Assembly: GCA_018340805.1 (NCBI GenBank)
Contig: JACMZG010001914.1
Location: forward strand, 42,726,643-42,790,642
DNA length: 64,000 nucleotides
Origin: Microvelia longipes
Lineage: Eukaryota > Arthropoda > Insecta > Hemiptera > Veliidae
Reading direction: 5' to 3'
Below, one piece after another: positions 33,483 to 43,369 of this stretch (position 1 is the stretch's first letter; every line of letters starts with the position of its first letter). Position numbers and translations under genes: made by a program. Under the pieces are notes generated by a model. It was given only the letters and a program-made list of their open reading frames with translations, did not search any database and was not told the DNA's origin.

Positions 33483-34345
33483 AACCAATACGTCTCTCCC
33501 AAAAAATAATTTATTAAATAAAAGCAGAGCCGGCTTTCGGCAATAATGCCATCAACAGTGCCGGTGAGTTGAGTGCAGGCGTCTAACTGACTATCCAAAG
33601 ACTGAAGCCTGACTTAATTGTTGGCATTATTGCGGAAAGCCGGCTCTGCTTTTATTTAACAATAGTTATCTATGCAACAAGGGATGAAAGTACTTGATTG
33701 AAACTTACAGCTCAAGTTAAAGTTTCGTCCTAAGGCAGTGCCGAAGGAGGAAACTTCATTAGCTCACGAGGCCGGTAGGCCGATGGAGGTAAACTAGTTA
33801 GCTCCCAAGGCTTGCCGAGGGAGTTAACTAACATTTTGGCTCCCGAGGCTTAACGAGGGAGATAATACGAGAGCTGAAAACTTTCATCCCTTGTTGCATA
33901 TTAAATTGTATCTACGACTAGAGAACTAATACTAACAACTATTAATATATTCTTTAGCTCTTAAATTGTTATTGTGTTAGTTTGGTTTATTCTTACCATG
34001 TCAATTACTCTGATGAAAAGAGAATAAAGCCACTATCTTCACATTATTTTATTATAAGCTGTCAAAAGAATAATGTGTAATTTGTAATTTAACATTAGCG
34101 TGTGTATATTGTATATTCTACCGTAGTACCAACATAACACCGAAAAAAATCCTAAAATTTCCTAAAATTCCTAAAAATTGTACTAAAAAATTCTGTCAAG
34201 TTGGCAACACTTTCACTTTTCCTCCCTAGGGAGTAAAAGTACATTTACAGTGTGAGATAACAAGACTGTAAGTAGAACTTACAATACAAGGAGTAGATAA
34301 AATTATTTTTTGGAGAGACGTGTTGGTTTTTTGTATATGTAATTA
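33483..34345 (-). mobile_element. Penelope-like terminal repeat, family 2, with nested insertion
   Basis: Inverted arms (AAACCAATACGTCTCTCCC ... and its complement at 34311-34335) with an inner AGAGCCGGCTTTCGGCAATA pair. On the minus strand a hammerhead-like core reads CTGTTGA (33558-33552), stem II GGCATTATTGCC, GAAA (33538-33535), palindromic stem III AGCCGGCT and C at the cleavage position; stem I GCA/TGC fits. The invariant A6 is T, so cleavage is unlikely. The right arm is split by the composite element at 33660-34303. Confidence 0.65.
33660..34303 (+). mobile_element. Composite foldback element, copy 2 (nested)
   Basis: Nearly the same sequence and orientation as 16795-17395, inserted in the right arm of a Penelope-like terminal repeat between TTTATTTAA and TTATTTTTTGG. 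Carries one extra GAGGC..CGAGGGAG module compared with copy 1. Confidence 0.8.
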
Positions 34346-34404
34346 AACTTTAAATAGTCAGAATATATATTTGTATTAAACTCCAAAATGAACTAGAGCA
34401 AGTA

Positions 34405-34530
34405 TTTGTTACTTGTGATGAAGATGTGTTGCATTATAAATTTGGTGATTTATATTCTGAGGACGAGCGTAGCAAATCCGACGAGGTGAGAAAAAGTTCC
34501 CGAGGTACCCCGCACCTGATATTTTTATTA
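34405..34530 (+). repeat. 3' end of the 5S-containing repeat
   Basis: GAGGACGAGCGTAGCAAATCC followed by a GAGGTACCCCGCACCTGATA end. The 5S block is absent. Confidence 0.65.
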
Positions 34531-34654
34531 TAAACTGCGTCTTCGTCCTCCTGGCGCGAGATTTCGCATCACAAAAAAAATTAATAACAGCGTTTTGAAA
34601 CAACTATCAAACATTTGGTCTAAACAAATACCGAATAAAATGTACTGCAATTTA

Positions 34655-35575
34655 CCAGATGAGCAAATGGAGACTGACTGTCTATTAACATCAAGTAAAC
34701 CTTATTCCTGATATAACAAATGGCAACTGACTGTCTATTAAGATCAATTAAACCTTATTCCTGGTATAACAAATGGCGACTGACTGTCTATTAAGATCAA
34801 TTAAACCTTATTCCTGGTATAACAAATGGCGACTGACTGTCTATTAACATCAAGTAAACCTTATTCCTGGTAAATCTATTGGCGACTGGCTGTCTATTAA
34901 CATCAAGTAAACCTTATCCCTGTTAAACCAAATGATGACTGACTGTCTATTAATATCAATTAAACCCTATTCCTGGTATAACAAATGGCGACTGACTGTC
35001 TATTAATATCAATTAAACCTTATTCCTGGTAAAACAATTTGCGACTGACTGTCTATTAACAACAATTAAACCTTATTCCTGGTATAACAAATGGCAACTT
35101 TCTATTAACATCAATTAAACCTTATTCCTGATATAACAAATGGCGACTGACTGAATATTAATATCAAGTAAACCTTATTCCTGGTAAAACAATTGGCGAC
35201 TGACTGTCTATTAACATCAATTAAACCTTATTTCTGGTATAACAAATGGAGACTGTCTATTAACATCAAGGTAAACCATACCCTGGTAAACCAAATGGCG
35301 ACTGACTGTCTATTAACATCAAGTAAACCGTATCCCTGGTAAACCAAATGGTGACTGACTGGTGGTAAACCAATGACTGACTGTCTATTAACATCAAGTA
35401 AACCTTATCCCTGGTAAACCAAATGGCGACTGACTGTCTATTAACATCAAGTAAACCTTATTCCTGGTATAACAAATGGCGACTGACTGTCTATTAACAT
35501 CAAGTAAACCTTATTCCTGGTATAACAAATGGCGACTGTCTATTAACGTCAAGTAAACCATATCCCTGGTATAAC
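34655..35575 (+). repeat. 53-bp satellite
   Basis: About 17 units based on AATGGCGACTGACTGTCTAT and CAAGTAAACCTTATTCCTGG. Several units have internal deletions, and a TCAATTAAACC form alternates with TCAAGTAAACC. Confidence 0.95.
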
Positions 35576-35984
35576 AAAAATTACCACACTTTCATTTATG
35601 TTTTGAGAAAACATTTCTAATAATAAATTCAACTAATTACTTAATTAGAATTTATTTTTCACAACTAATTTTATACTCTCTTTATCTCATAAAGCAGTTC
35701 TCTCTTTTGTTAGAAAATTCTGATTTTCTTCAAACTGAATTCGTTCCATCTTTGTTAGATAAGTAGTTGAAATTGTTGGATAAACTTTGAATTAATTTTC
35801 TTGATTGATTGATTAAAAAAAAAGGATAATTCTGAGTTTTTATTTTCCTTTGGCAATTATTTTAGGGTTGTTAAGTTTTTTATTCAAAAATTTTAATTAG
35901 CATTAAAATAAAATCAACTCTAAAGTAAGTTTAAATCTAGAGTGGTGATATACTTTCAGCTAATTTTTACAAACTTATTTTTCA
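35576..35984. other. No gene seen
   Basis: AT-rich spacer between two tandem arrays. Confidence 0.5.
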
Positions 35985-36150
35985 AATATATCTGTAAAAA
36001 TACAGCTTTATTTACAAATATATCTATGTAAAAATACAGTGATATTAACAATTATATATATTTATAAAACACAGAGTTATTTACAAATTTATCTCTGTAA
36101 AAATACGTAGTTATTAACAAATATATATCTCTGTACAACACAGAGTTACA
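35985..36150 (+). repeat. Minisatellite of about 40 bp
   Basis: Four to five units with TATATCTCTGTAAAAATACA and AGTTATTTACAAAT. Confidence 0.8.
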
Positions 36151-36189
36151 AGCTTCCGCGGTTACTGTCATGAAGAATTAGGTTTTCCG

Positions 36190-36400
36190 GTGATGGCTTA
36201 GGTTTGGATAAAAAATCCGACGTTTCGCTTCCACTGTGGGAGACATCTTCAGGGATGTAAGGTATCATAGATGAACACACAATGCTCAACGATACTGAAC
36301 TGGTCAGTTTCGTTTGATTGTCAACAAATCAACGATTACCTAAATCCCTGAAGAAGCCTCCCACAGTGGAAGCGAAACGTCTGGTTCATTATCTACATTG
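36190..36400. mobile_element. Foldback with hammerhead-like cores, family 4
   Basis: Inverted arms carry GACGTTTCGCTTCCACTGTG and its complement. Minus-strand arm: CTGAAGA (36252-36246; position 7 may be any base), a stem II hairpin around TCCCAC/GTGGA, GAAA (36226-36223), palindromic stem III ACGT, C36219 at the cleavage position, and stem I ATCC/GGAT of four pairs. The plus-strand arm (core 36348-36377) has the same core but a poorer stem I. The sequence style matches terminal repeats of Penelope-like elements. Confidence 0.55.
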
Positions 36401-36824
36401 AAAAGATCACTAACGTTAGACCTAAATTTTGATTACGGAGAGATAGTTAGCTTGGTGTCTCCATTGGTTGGCTTGATGTTGCACCATGTTTTTAGCAAGG
36501 TTTGCTACATTATTTCATCCAATTACCCAAGTTTGCTGTAAGCCTTACAATTAACAAAGTTTCTAAAGAATACCTTATTTAAGAAGATCAAAGTTTTTAA
36601 GGACCGCCTTAATTAATCAGATTATAAAAATTGACATTAAAATTTAACGAAGTTTACTCTTGACGACGAAGTTCTTTCTCTCTATTCTTCCTCTTCAGTC
36701 CTATTCTTTAGCTCCATTCTTTAACTTCAGATTTAAAATTTGCTTAGATAGAATTTCTTTCATCCTTATCTAAAGCAGAGTGCAAGCTTAGTAATGATAA
36801 AATTACGTCAATCTCGCGTGCTGA
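36401..36824. other. No gene seen
   Basis: Ordinary sequence with a CTCTATTCTTCCTCTTCAGT pyrimidine-rich patch near 36680-36720. Confidence 0.5.
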
Positions 36825-37185
36825 TTATATTGTGCAGGTTTATACCCAGCTTTATGTAGCAATTTGAACCCTGCTGTATGCAATGGTTTACACCCAGCTT
36901 TATATAGCAATTTAAACCTGCTGTATGCAATGGTTTACCCCAGCTTTATATAACAGTTTACACCCTGCTGTATATAGCAATTTGAACCCTGCTGTATGCA
37001 ATGGTTTACACCCAGCTTTATATCAATAACAGTTTACACCCTGCTGTGTATAGCAATTTGAACCCTGCTGTATGCAATACACCCTGCTTTATATAACAGT
37101 TTACACCCTGCTGTATATAGCAATTTGAACCCTGCTGTATGCAATGGTTTACACCCAGCTTTATATAACAGTTTACACCCTGCTG
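36825..37185 (+). repeat. 24-bp minisatellite
   Basis: Units of about 24 bp alternate between CCTGCTGTATGCAATGGTTT and CAGCTTTATATAACAGTTTA forms, giving a 48-bp higher-order period. The frame 37018-37212 is its translation. Confidence 0.9.
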
Positions 37186-37309
37186 TAAAAATTCACTTTC
37201 CAAAAATAACATAACTTCTTTAACAAAAACGTTCGATTTGATTATTTATATTAATTATTATTATATATTTTAATTTGATTAACAAAAAATAAGAAAAACA
37301 AAGAGGTAA

Positions 37310-37500
37310 TATTATAACCTCGCAGACGATAAAAAACGCATTTCACCTCCTTTTTTGAGGATATAAAGTGTTTACTTTACAGCCGCCCAATAAAAAATAC
37401 ATTAGTTTTATTCCCAGCGGTCACCCTTCCAAGTACTAGAACTTTTATGATCCTACAAAACCCGTAGATTTACTTGCCATATTGCAACGCAAAGGAGAAC
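37310..37500 (-). repeat. 5S-containing repeat fragment
   Basis: Minus-strand 5S-like block at 37411-37453 (GATCATAAAAGTTCTAGTAC, then TTGGAAGGGTGACCGCTGGG), with short flanks of the dispersed repeat. The A box is poorly kept. Confidence 0.6.
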
Positions 37501-38221
37501 AAGGAAGGTAATAGTATAACCACGCAGACACCCTCTTGAAGTATAAATCTCTTTGTTTGGCATCTACTAGCGCTATTTTTTTGACATTTGGCCAAACTTG
37601 TTGCTCTAGATGTTAAAGCTTATCTTATGACACATATTATATCCTATCTGTCCATGCAATAACCTTATTGTTATGAAATTTCCTATATTAACCTTTTACT
37701 AAAAAAAAAAACGCCAACATGACCATGAGTAATAACTAAAGCAATTAAACTATAACTAAACTAGTTATAATGAAATTAACTATAACTAAAGGTAATTATT
37801 TGTACCTTAGTAATTAGTAGTAATTATTTTTACCATTAACTATGTCTCAGTTAGCTCGACAGTTAATATAGTAACAGCGGTAAAAGAAAATCATTTTTAC
37901 TTCTTAGTGATATAATATACTTTTCTTGTAAAAAGATGTAATAGGGTTGGTTAAGATATTCCAAATTGAAAGACAAAGTTTTCTTCAACTTGGTTACATT
38001 TTTATGCTTCTTTCTCTCCAAATTAATTTGACTGAGGGAAGCCAGTCTGAGATAAGTCAGGATTTACCTCAGACTTAATTTATAAGTAAATTGTATTTTT
38101 TTCTTACCGGCATTTTTTACTTTCTAATCTGACGGGAAGGTAAGAAGGAATTAAGAAAAATGAAAAAGTATTAAGATAAATTATATCAGAGAAAAAAATT
38201 AAAATAAAAGAAAGCAATCCT
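37501..38221. other. No gene seen
   Basis: AT-rich. AACTATAACTAAA words repeat near 37740-37800. Confidence 0.5.
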
Positions 38222-38642
38222 GATTTTTACTTTTCTTCATTTATATCGTAGGTATGTAGGAAAAATGTTATCGATTCTAGATAATCGTTTATTATTATTA
38301 TTTTATGTATCGATTATAACATAACTATCGATAACTGCATAAGTATCGATAGTTATGTTATAATCGATACAAAAAATAATAATAATAATCGATTATCTAG
38401 AATTGGGTAGTACATCTATCGATAGCTGCATAAGTATCGATAGTTATGTTATAATCGATACATAAAATAATAAATAATCGATTATTTAGAATCGACAACA
38501 AAAAATTTGTGATTATTCTAAAAGTCTGAAACCGGGATTTCACGTGAATTATCCCGTTTCAGGAGTTTTTAAGACCCCCTAAGTTGTTTTCACAAAGTCG
38601 TCTGTCTGTATGGGTGTGTGTTAGTTGTCATCGTCGCTAGTA
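38222..38642 (+). repeat. 5' half of the 5S-containing repeat, copy G, with nested palindrome
   Basis: TTTTTACTTTTCTTCATTTA opens the copy. It resumes after the palindrome at about 38505 with CTGAAACCGGGATTTCACG and reaches the GT tract and CATCGTCGCTAG. The rest of the repeat is missing. Confidence 0.7.
38272..38497. repeat. AT-rich palindrome with a third arm
   Basis: 38272-38403 is close to a perfect palindrome built from CGATTCTAGATAATCG, TATCGATTATAACATAAC and TATCGATAGTTATG; a third arm repeats at 38416-38497. It lies inside copy G, so it inserted after that copy. Confidence 0.85.
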
Positions 38643-38950
38643 CAGTGATTTTCAACTTAGGTCTCGAACCTTAATTGGATCGCAAACAAAAATTGTTGAG
38701 TCGCGAGAAAATGATTAGTAAAAGTACATTACTTTTAAATAAAGTGTACTACACGGTTATAATCAGTTGACAGCGTAAAAAAAGAAAAGAAAAGTGGGAG
38801 CCAATGAGGGTAGTCCTGGATGTTAAACCACGCCCGCAATTCCGTAACAGGTCAACCTCATTGGTTCCTCAACTCTATTTTTCCACGCTGTCGACTGATT
38901 GTAAGTGTGTGTATATTATAGTTTAACTCATGTTGGTGTTTGCTCGGAGC
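38643..38950 (+). mobile_element. hAT-like terminus and inner foldback
   Basis: CAGTGATTTTCAACTTAGG at the left resembles hAT-type terminal repeats (CAGTG.TTCTCAA). An inner inverted pair (about 38757-38823 and 38852-38906) holds AATCAGTTGACAGCGT and its complement. I find no matching right terminus, so the family call is weak. Confidence 0.35.
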
Positions 38951-39310
38951 TATGCGGATTATGGTGTACTATATTATACTAATTATTATATCGGTATCGA
39001 AAAGATGATTTTGTAAAATCTAAATCTAACATAAATTTATTAACTAAATCCTGTATATTTTTAGGAAACCCTAACCTTAACACTGATGACTTGACGTATC
39101 TGTCTTTTTGGGTAAATGAATTTCTCCCTTTTTTTTAATTGTGTGTGAAATTTCCTTAAAATTTGTTATATTTTTTATTGATTAGGAAAATATTGACTTG
39201 TATTTAAAATAAACGGTTTGTGGAGATAGAACTGGCCGAGTAATTTAGGTTTTGATAATTATTTAGTTATAACAAAATTATTAAATTCTGAGAAAAAAAT
39301 TATTACAAGA
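38951..39310. other. No gene seen
   Basis: AT-rich spacer. Confidence 0.5.
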
Positions 39311-39507
39311 CTAAGAATCACACCGCCATTTCGGATATGTTACTCGATGTGGGAGGTAGACGTGCCGCAGGAGCGGAGCCTGATTCCATGAGGCCACCGG
39401 AAATCCGACCGCCAGATGGTCGAAGACAAGCGACTTAGCAGGCTCCGGAAATTCAGGTTCTTCGGAAGGGCTAAGGTCTATCTTCTGGTCAGGTGGCCGC
39501 ATTTGGT
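39311..39507. other. GC-richer exon-like patch
   Basis: This stretch is clearly richer in G and C than its flanks. A 63-residue minus-strand frame (39502-39311) has no recognised domain. On the plus strand the patch ends in GGTGAGT at about 39505, a good splice donor, but no upstream acceptor is convincing. It may be a first exon, a transposon fragment or neither. Confidence 0.25.
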
Positions 39508-39834
39508 GAGTGCTATGATTTTATTCGTTGTTTCCATAAAAAATTTGATGTAGTTTAATTCTAAATAGGCATAACGTAAGCTTTTGGAAAGTTGAAGAAT
39601 ATGGTTTCGCAAAACATTCCAACCTTAAACGAATTTAAGCTCTACAATCAGAAGTTTTTTCATAGTCAAAAATATTCCAATTTCCCTGGTTCAGACCAAA
39701 CTAATTGTCCACAAATTCAGTTTACTATGGATACAATTTTTCTCGTTACAATTCTTTTTCGACCAAACTATAATCCCATCTTAATCGTCTTAGCAAAATT
39801 GTTCCTCCTTTATCCTTTTTTAAGATCGGCGGTA
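39508..39834. other. No gene seen
   Basis: The open frame 39592-39837 shows no domain. Confidence 0.45.
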
Positions 39835-40105
39835 TAACCGAAGTATTATACTAATTAGTTGGATCCTTAGGACTAACCCGGACAGTAAAAGGATTTTCGT
39901 CAGATATTTGTACCCCGGTAACGAGTCGACCAGCTCACAGAAAGTTATCAGCTTGTTCAAGAGCGTCTTAATGTGTTCCTCTCTGGGAACGCTGGCAATA
40001 CCAAAGGTCTGCCAGCTGAGATATGTCAAAGCAGGACAAGTGCTTATGATGTGAGAAGGAGTCTCCTGTCCCTTCCTTTACAAGAGACTAGCTGCCAGTC
40101 CTAAA
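39835..40105 (-). pseudogene. LINE C-terminal fragment
   Basis: On the minus strand, from about 40075, the frame gives GQETPSHIISTCPALTYLSW and continues to 39820 as a 69-residue open frame from an internal Met. The ET..HI...CPAL pattern is the zinc-finger-like end of ORF2 in I/LOA/Jockey-type LINEs. A stop lies just upstream and the rest of ORF2 is absent, so this is a truncated relic. Confidence 0.65.
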
Positions 40106-40496
40106 AGGCATACCCGGCTACAATTCTTACTTTATTCTAAAGTAAGAATACCGGCTACAACTTCTTCTGTTAAGGGATAAAAAGGATTTGGTCAGTTCTT
40201 AAACGGGTGGTTCTTTTAAAAGCAGCGTGGACTGTCTCATTTCAGCGGAAATTTTAACTCTAGAATAATTCCCAACAATCAACTACGACGACTTTTGTCT
40301 TACGACCTCCAGCCAGAATAAAGAAATTCATAAAATCTATCTATTATTAAGCAAACTTAAAAATATATTTGGGTATAAAAAGTGTCATCCAAGAAACCGT
40401 GGGTCCAAGAGTCTTACACGGCTCACTGAGCTTTTACCATCTAATGGTTTATTCATGTAAAACCGTCATGGTTTATTAATTTTATCTTTACTATAA
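40106..40496. other. No gene seen
   Basis: A short CCGGCTACAA duplication lies around 40114-40160. Otherwise unremarkable. Confidence 0.5.
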
Positions 40497-40538
40497 GGCA
40501 CTGATGATGGCCTTATGTTAGGTTGAAAGCGCTTTGCC
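40497..40538 (+). ncRNA. Hammerhead ribozyme candidate, all core bases present
   Basis: Stem I GGCA/TGCC (40497-40500 with 40535-40538), CTGATGA (40501-40507), stem II GGCCT/AGGTT with two G-U pairs (40509-40524), GAAA (40525-40528), palindromic stem III AGCGCT (40528-40533) and T40534 at the cleavage position. Stem III has no loop on one strand, so two molecules would be needed, as proposed for hammerheads in Penelope-like elements. Confidence 0.55.
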
Positions 40539-40575
40539 AATAACATATTTTTGTGGAGAGACTCTTTTCTTTAAC
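40497..40575 (+). mobile_element. Penelope-like terminal repeat end, family 1, with hammerhead motif
   Basis: Shares TTAGGTTGAAAGCGCTTTGC and TGTGGAGAGACTC with 21627-22100. No inverted partner arm is seen nearby. Confidence 0.6.
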
Positions 40576-41119
40576 TCATAATTTCATCTAAAATGTATTC
40601 CAGTTATTTACAATAGTTTTTTTCTGATTTTTCGGTTACTTGGAGAGGTCGTATCGCCTCTGGATCGGTAATATTAAGCGTCTTTAATAACATATAAAAA
40701 TACCTTTTTCATGACAAAATAATTTAAATTTAATTTTGAATATTTTTTTGAAAAGTTTGCTGACTCAACAAACCGATTTAATGACGTCCCTAGGCACATC
40801 TCCCGCCCTGTGTGCCCCCTAAGCGAATTTTTCCCAAAGAAACTGTACTAAATCTACTAATTCGTCATGTCGATAAGGCAACAACAGTGGTATCCTTTTA
40901 TAAAAGTATGTTTAATTACACATGTATTGCTATACAATACTAACTAACGTGCAAAGACCCCCGCACGTCAGCGCCGCGTCGTGCGCGTGCAGTCCCCGTC
41001 TCCTTCTCCGCATTAGTTAATTTATTATCGAATGACATGTATGTTTACAAATACGTTGAAATAACGTTATGTAGTACCGACAACAATAAGAACTTTATCT
41101 CTAACATAACTTTAACATC
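40576..41119. other. No gene seen
   Basis: A GC-rich patch (GCGCCGCGTCGTGCGCGTGC) stands at about 40970-40990, without a coding frame I recognise. Confidence 0.45.
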
Positions 41120-41365
41120 AAAAAGGTTGTATTTACCGCAAGTTGAAGAAGCAATCAAAGAATCAGCTATTTTCGATACATGCAGTTGTCAGTATTCAAC
41201 TTGCGGTAAATACAACCTTTTTAATTTTAACATAGCTAGTCATGCTAACATGTTAAACACCTTCTTCTTTCTATCTCTTAAACTACATAACCCTATTGCA
41301 AACATTTGGTTTAACAGACAATGTCTTACAACAGCAAGTATCGACGGTAGGTGATTCTTCGATAA
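41120..41365. mobile_element. Penelope-like terminal repeat, family 3 (partial)
   Basis: AAAAGGTTGTATTTACCGCA at about 41128 is inverted at 41197-41224, and ATCGACGGTAGGTGATTCTT at about 41339 matches the end of the palindrome at 56571-56935. No hammerhead core survives here. Confidence 0.55.
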
Positions 41366-41588
41366 CTTTAACATGCTTCATTGACAGACTCTGTCATAAA
41401 GCACATAATTGGCATTTATAATAGCAACAAACAAAAAGTAAATGCAAACACATAAGTATGGTATACATGGTAAAAATATAAAACACAACAAAACTAAGTT
41501 GAAAAAGTAAAACAGATTATTTACCGCCCAGTTGCGGGTGAAGCAAGCTCATCTCTGACTTTTAGGCTCAAATTAATTAAAACTTGTG

Positions 41589-41804
41589 TTAATCGATTTC
41601 CTTAATCAGTTTTGTCATTAGAGCAATCCTAGGTATCGTCCTTGTTTGCCTAACTTCTAAGTTTTCTAACGATTTAGGTGTGGACACCTTTACTTTCAAA
41701 ATTGAGAAAACCAATATCTTTGGCGAGATTGAATTCAGATTGGTCAAAATAGCGTTTTTTTTCGTAAACCTCATAACTGGATTGAATGTACACATCGTAC
41801 ACAT
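41589..41804 (-). pseudogene. Possible Penelope-like C-terminal fragment
   Basis: A 71-residue frame with ILVFSILKVK and SLENLEVRQ. It resembles the better match at 46879-47095 (SLENFEIRRA), which follows the pattern at the end of the Penelope GIY-YIG region. It lies just upstream (minus strand) of the family 3 terminal repeat at 41120-41365, as expected. Weak on sequence alone. Confidence 0.35.
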
Positions 41805-41924
41805 TTTTCAAAGTGTACGATAATTTTGGCAATCCCCTCATAATTTTTTAGGAAATCCCCCATATTTTTCATAATACCATCTGGCAACACTGTGTGTTAC
41901 TGATAAGACTGTCACGCATGAACC

Positions 41925-42155
41925 AAAACGTTAAGCAGCATCGAGGCCAGGTCAGTACTTGGATGGGTGACCGATGGAAATAAATTTATGTATTTACTGT
42001 CTAAGGACGATTGAAACAAGTCCGAAGGCTTTTTGTAGTATAAATTTGGAAATTTTTATATTCTGAGGATGAGCGAAGCGAATTCAAAGTAGTGAGGATC
42101 GGAACTGATGTGATAAGGGACAAGTCCTACTCCTACTCTGTACCCGATATTTTGA
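41925..42155 (+). repeat. Dispersed 5S-containing repeat, copy H (3' half)
   Basis: AACGTTAAGCAGCATCGAGG and GTCAGTACTTGGATGGGTGA give one of the best 5S matches in the window; the C box is intact. It continues through a GAGGATGAGCGAAGCGAATT block to TGTACCCGATATTTT. Confidence 0.75.
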
Positions 42156-42235
42156 ATTTGTACTGTTTGGTCTCTTTTTCTTTTACTTACCTCGCTTTGT
42201 TATTCCTATTTGTGAACAGTCATTAATTTAATGTA

Positions 42236-42260
42236 ATTATTTTTCTGTTACAGGTAAGAG
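42236..42260 (+). promoter_or_regulatory. Possible recursive splice site
   Basis: A T-rich tract ending in TTACAG is followed directly by GTAAGAG; the junction is 42253/42254. Very similar to 22921-22946, including some flanking bases, so homology of a small repeat is an alternative. Confidence 0.3.
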
Positions 42261-42455
42261 GTTTTCCTGTGTATTTAGATTAACTCAAAAGTCGTGATAC
42301 TTTACGTGTAACGCGTACTTGCAAGCCCTGTAAGTATGAAATTGCTAGTTTTTACATTTCAACAGAACCTAATAGATAATGCATCTGAAAAGCCAAAAAG
42401 AAATAATAATAAATGAATAAATATAAATAATAAAAAAATTAAAACATAAAAAAAT

Positions 42456-42690
42456 ACGGGCCTTCGGCCCGTAGCCGCTACGCGGCCTCGGCGCTACGCG
42501 CCTCGTCCCGCTCCGCAGCGTCGGCCCGCCGGCCGCTCGCGCCCGGGGCCTCCGTGGCCGCTCGCGCCACATGTTGTTTTGTATGATGTTTGTTTCATTA
42601 TTGTTCTTGTTACATGGCATTTTGCCATGTACCTAGCGAATTTTCACAGCCTCTCACACAGGCCCGCTTCGCGGCCTGAGAGGCTTTCTC
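42456..42690. repeat. GC-rich cluster of short hairpins
   Basis: In DNA that is otherwise very AT-rich, 42458-42570 is almost all G and C and consists of short palindromes (GGGCCTTCGGCCC, GGCGCTACGCGCC, CCGCGTAGCGG-type). A separate hairpin, GGCCCGCTTCGCGGCC within CCTCTCA...TGAGAGG, lies at about 42650-42685. The ORF 42369-42620 is not a believable protein. Confidence 0.75.
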
Positions 42691-42699
42691 ACAAATTTG

Positions 42700-43184
42700 A
42701 TTTTGCTAATTGAGATTTATTCATACTCTATTATTAATAGTATGCTATAATATAAAATTAAGAAGCATTATTGTGCCGGCAATCGCGCAACATCGTCACG
42801 GAATTCATTCTAGCTACACAAATTTAAAGTCAACAGCTTAACTTCACAGAGTTTTATTGGTATAAGTATCGATACGAAGAAGGAACAACTGTAACATAAA
42901 GCGTCCCGTTTTCGCGAACAATAATCGAACAAGAACCCGAAAAAACCCGTTTGAACCCTGGTTAGAACCCGTAAAAGATATTTACCGTCTAAACTAATAA
43001 ATTATGAAACGAATCGAAAAACTAGAATAAAATACGTCAAACATAATCTTTCCTGACAGTGTGTCCAAAATAACAAAACAAAACAAATATAGATAAAAAT
43101 AAAACAAGCGGCGGCCGCGACAATTATAAACAAAATACATTCATGATTTTTGTTTTTAAATAAAAATGCCGTTCCGTCACTTAA
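42700..43184. other. No gene seen
   Basis: AT-rich except for GCGGCGGCCGCG at about 43109. Confidence 0.5.
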
Positions 43185-43307
43185 GATTGCCTGACTGAGC
43201 TGAAACCGTCGCAATCGTTTTAGAATGACTTCGACCATATAAAGACTACTTCGAGGTTCTTCCGCTTTACGGGCCTGCTTAGCTCGGCGTGGTTTAGTGG
43301 AAGCCAT
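43185..43307 (-). CDS. Candidate exon with a histone H3-like alpha-N segment
   Basis: From the ATG at 43307 (context AAAAATGG) the minus-strand frame gives a basic tail starting MASTKPRRAKQARKAEE, then VILKRLRRFQLSQAIL. The second part lines up with VALREIRRYQKSTELL of histone H3 at about 7 of 16 positions. A TATAAAG box at 43369-43363 stands about 56 bases upstream of the ATG. The rest of the histone fold is not visible in any frame downstream and no strong splice donor is seen. It could be a decayed H3-variant gene, a first exon, or chance. An earlier in-frame ATG exists at 43349. Confidence 0.25.
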
Positions 43308-43362
43308 TTTTCCTGCTCTCTGGACAGCAGGCTTACCAGGATGGAGCAAGAGTAGAGGCCCT

Positions 43363-43369
43363 CTTTATA
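43363..43369 (-). promoter_or_regulatory. TATA box candidate
   Basis: TATAAAG on the minus strand, followed at a plausible distance by an ATG in good context. Supports, but does not prove, a transcribed gene at 43185-43307. Confidence 0.3.

Noticed and set aside
42369..42620. Arg/Pro-rich frame over the GC-rich island
   Set aside because: Composition is explained by the hairpin cluster; no domain.
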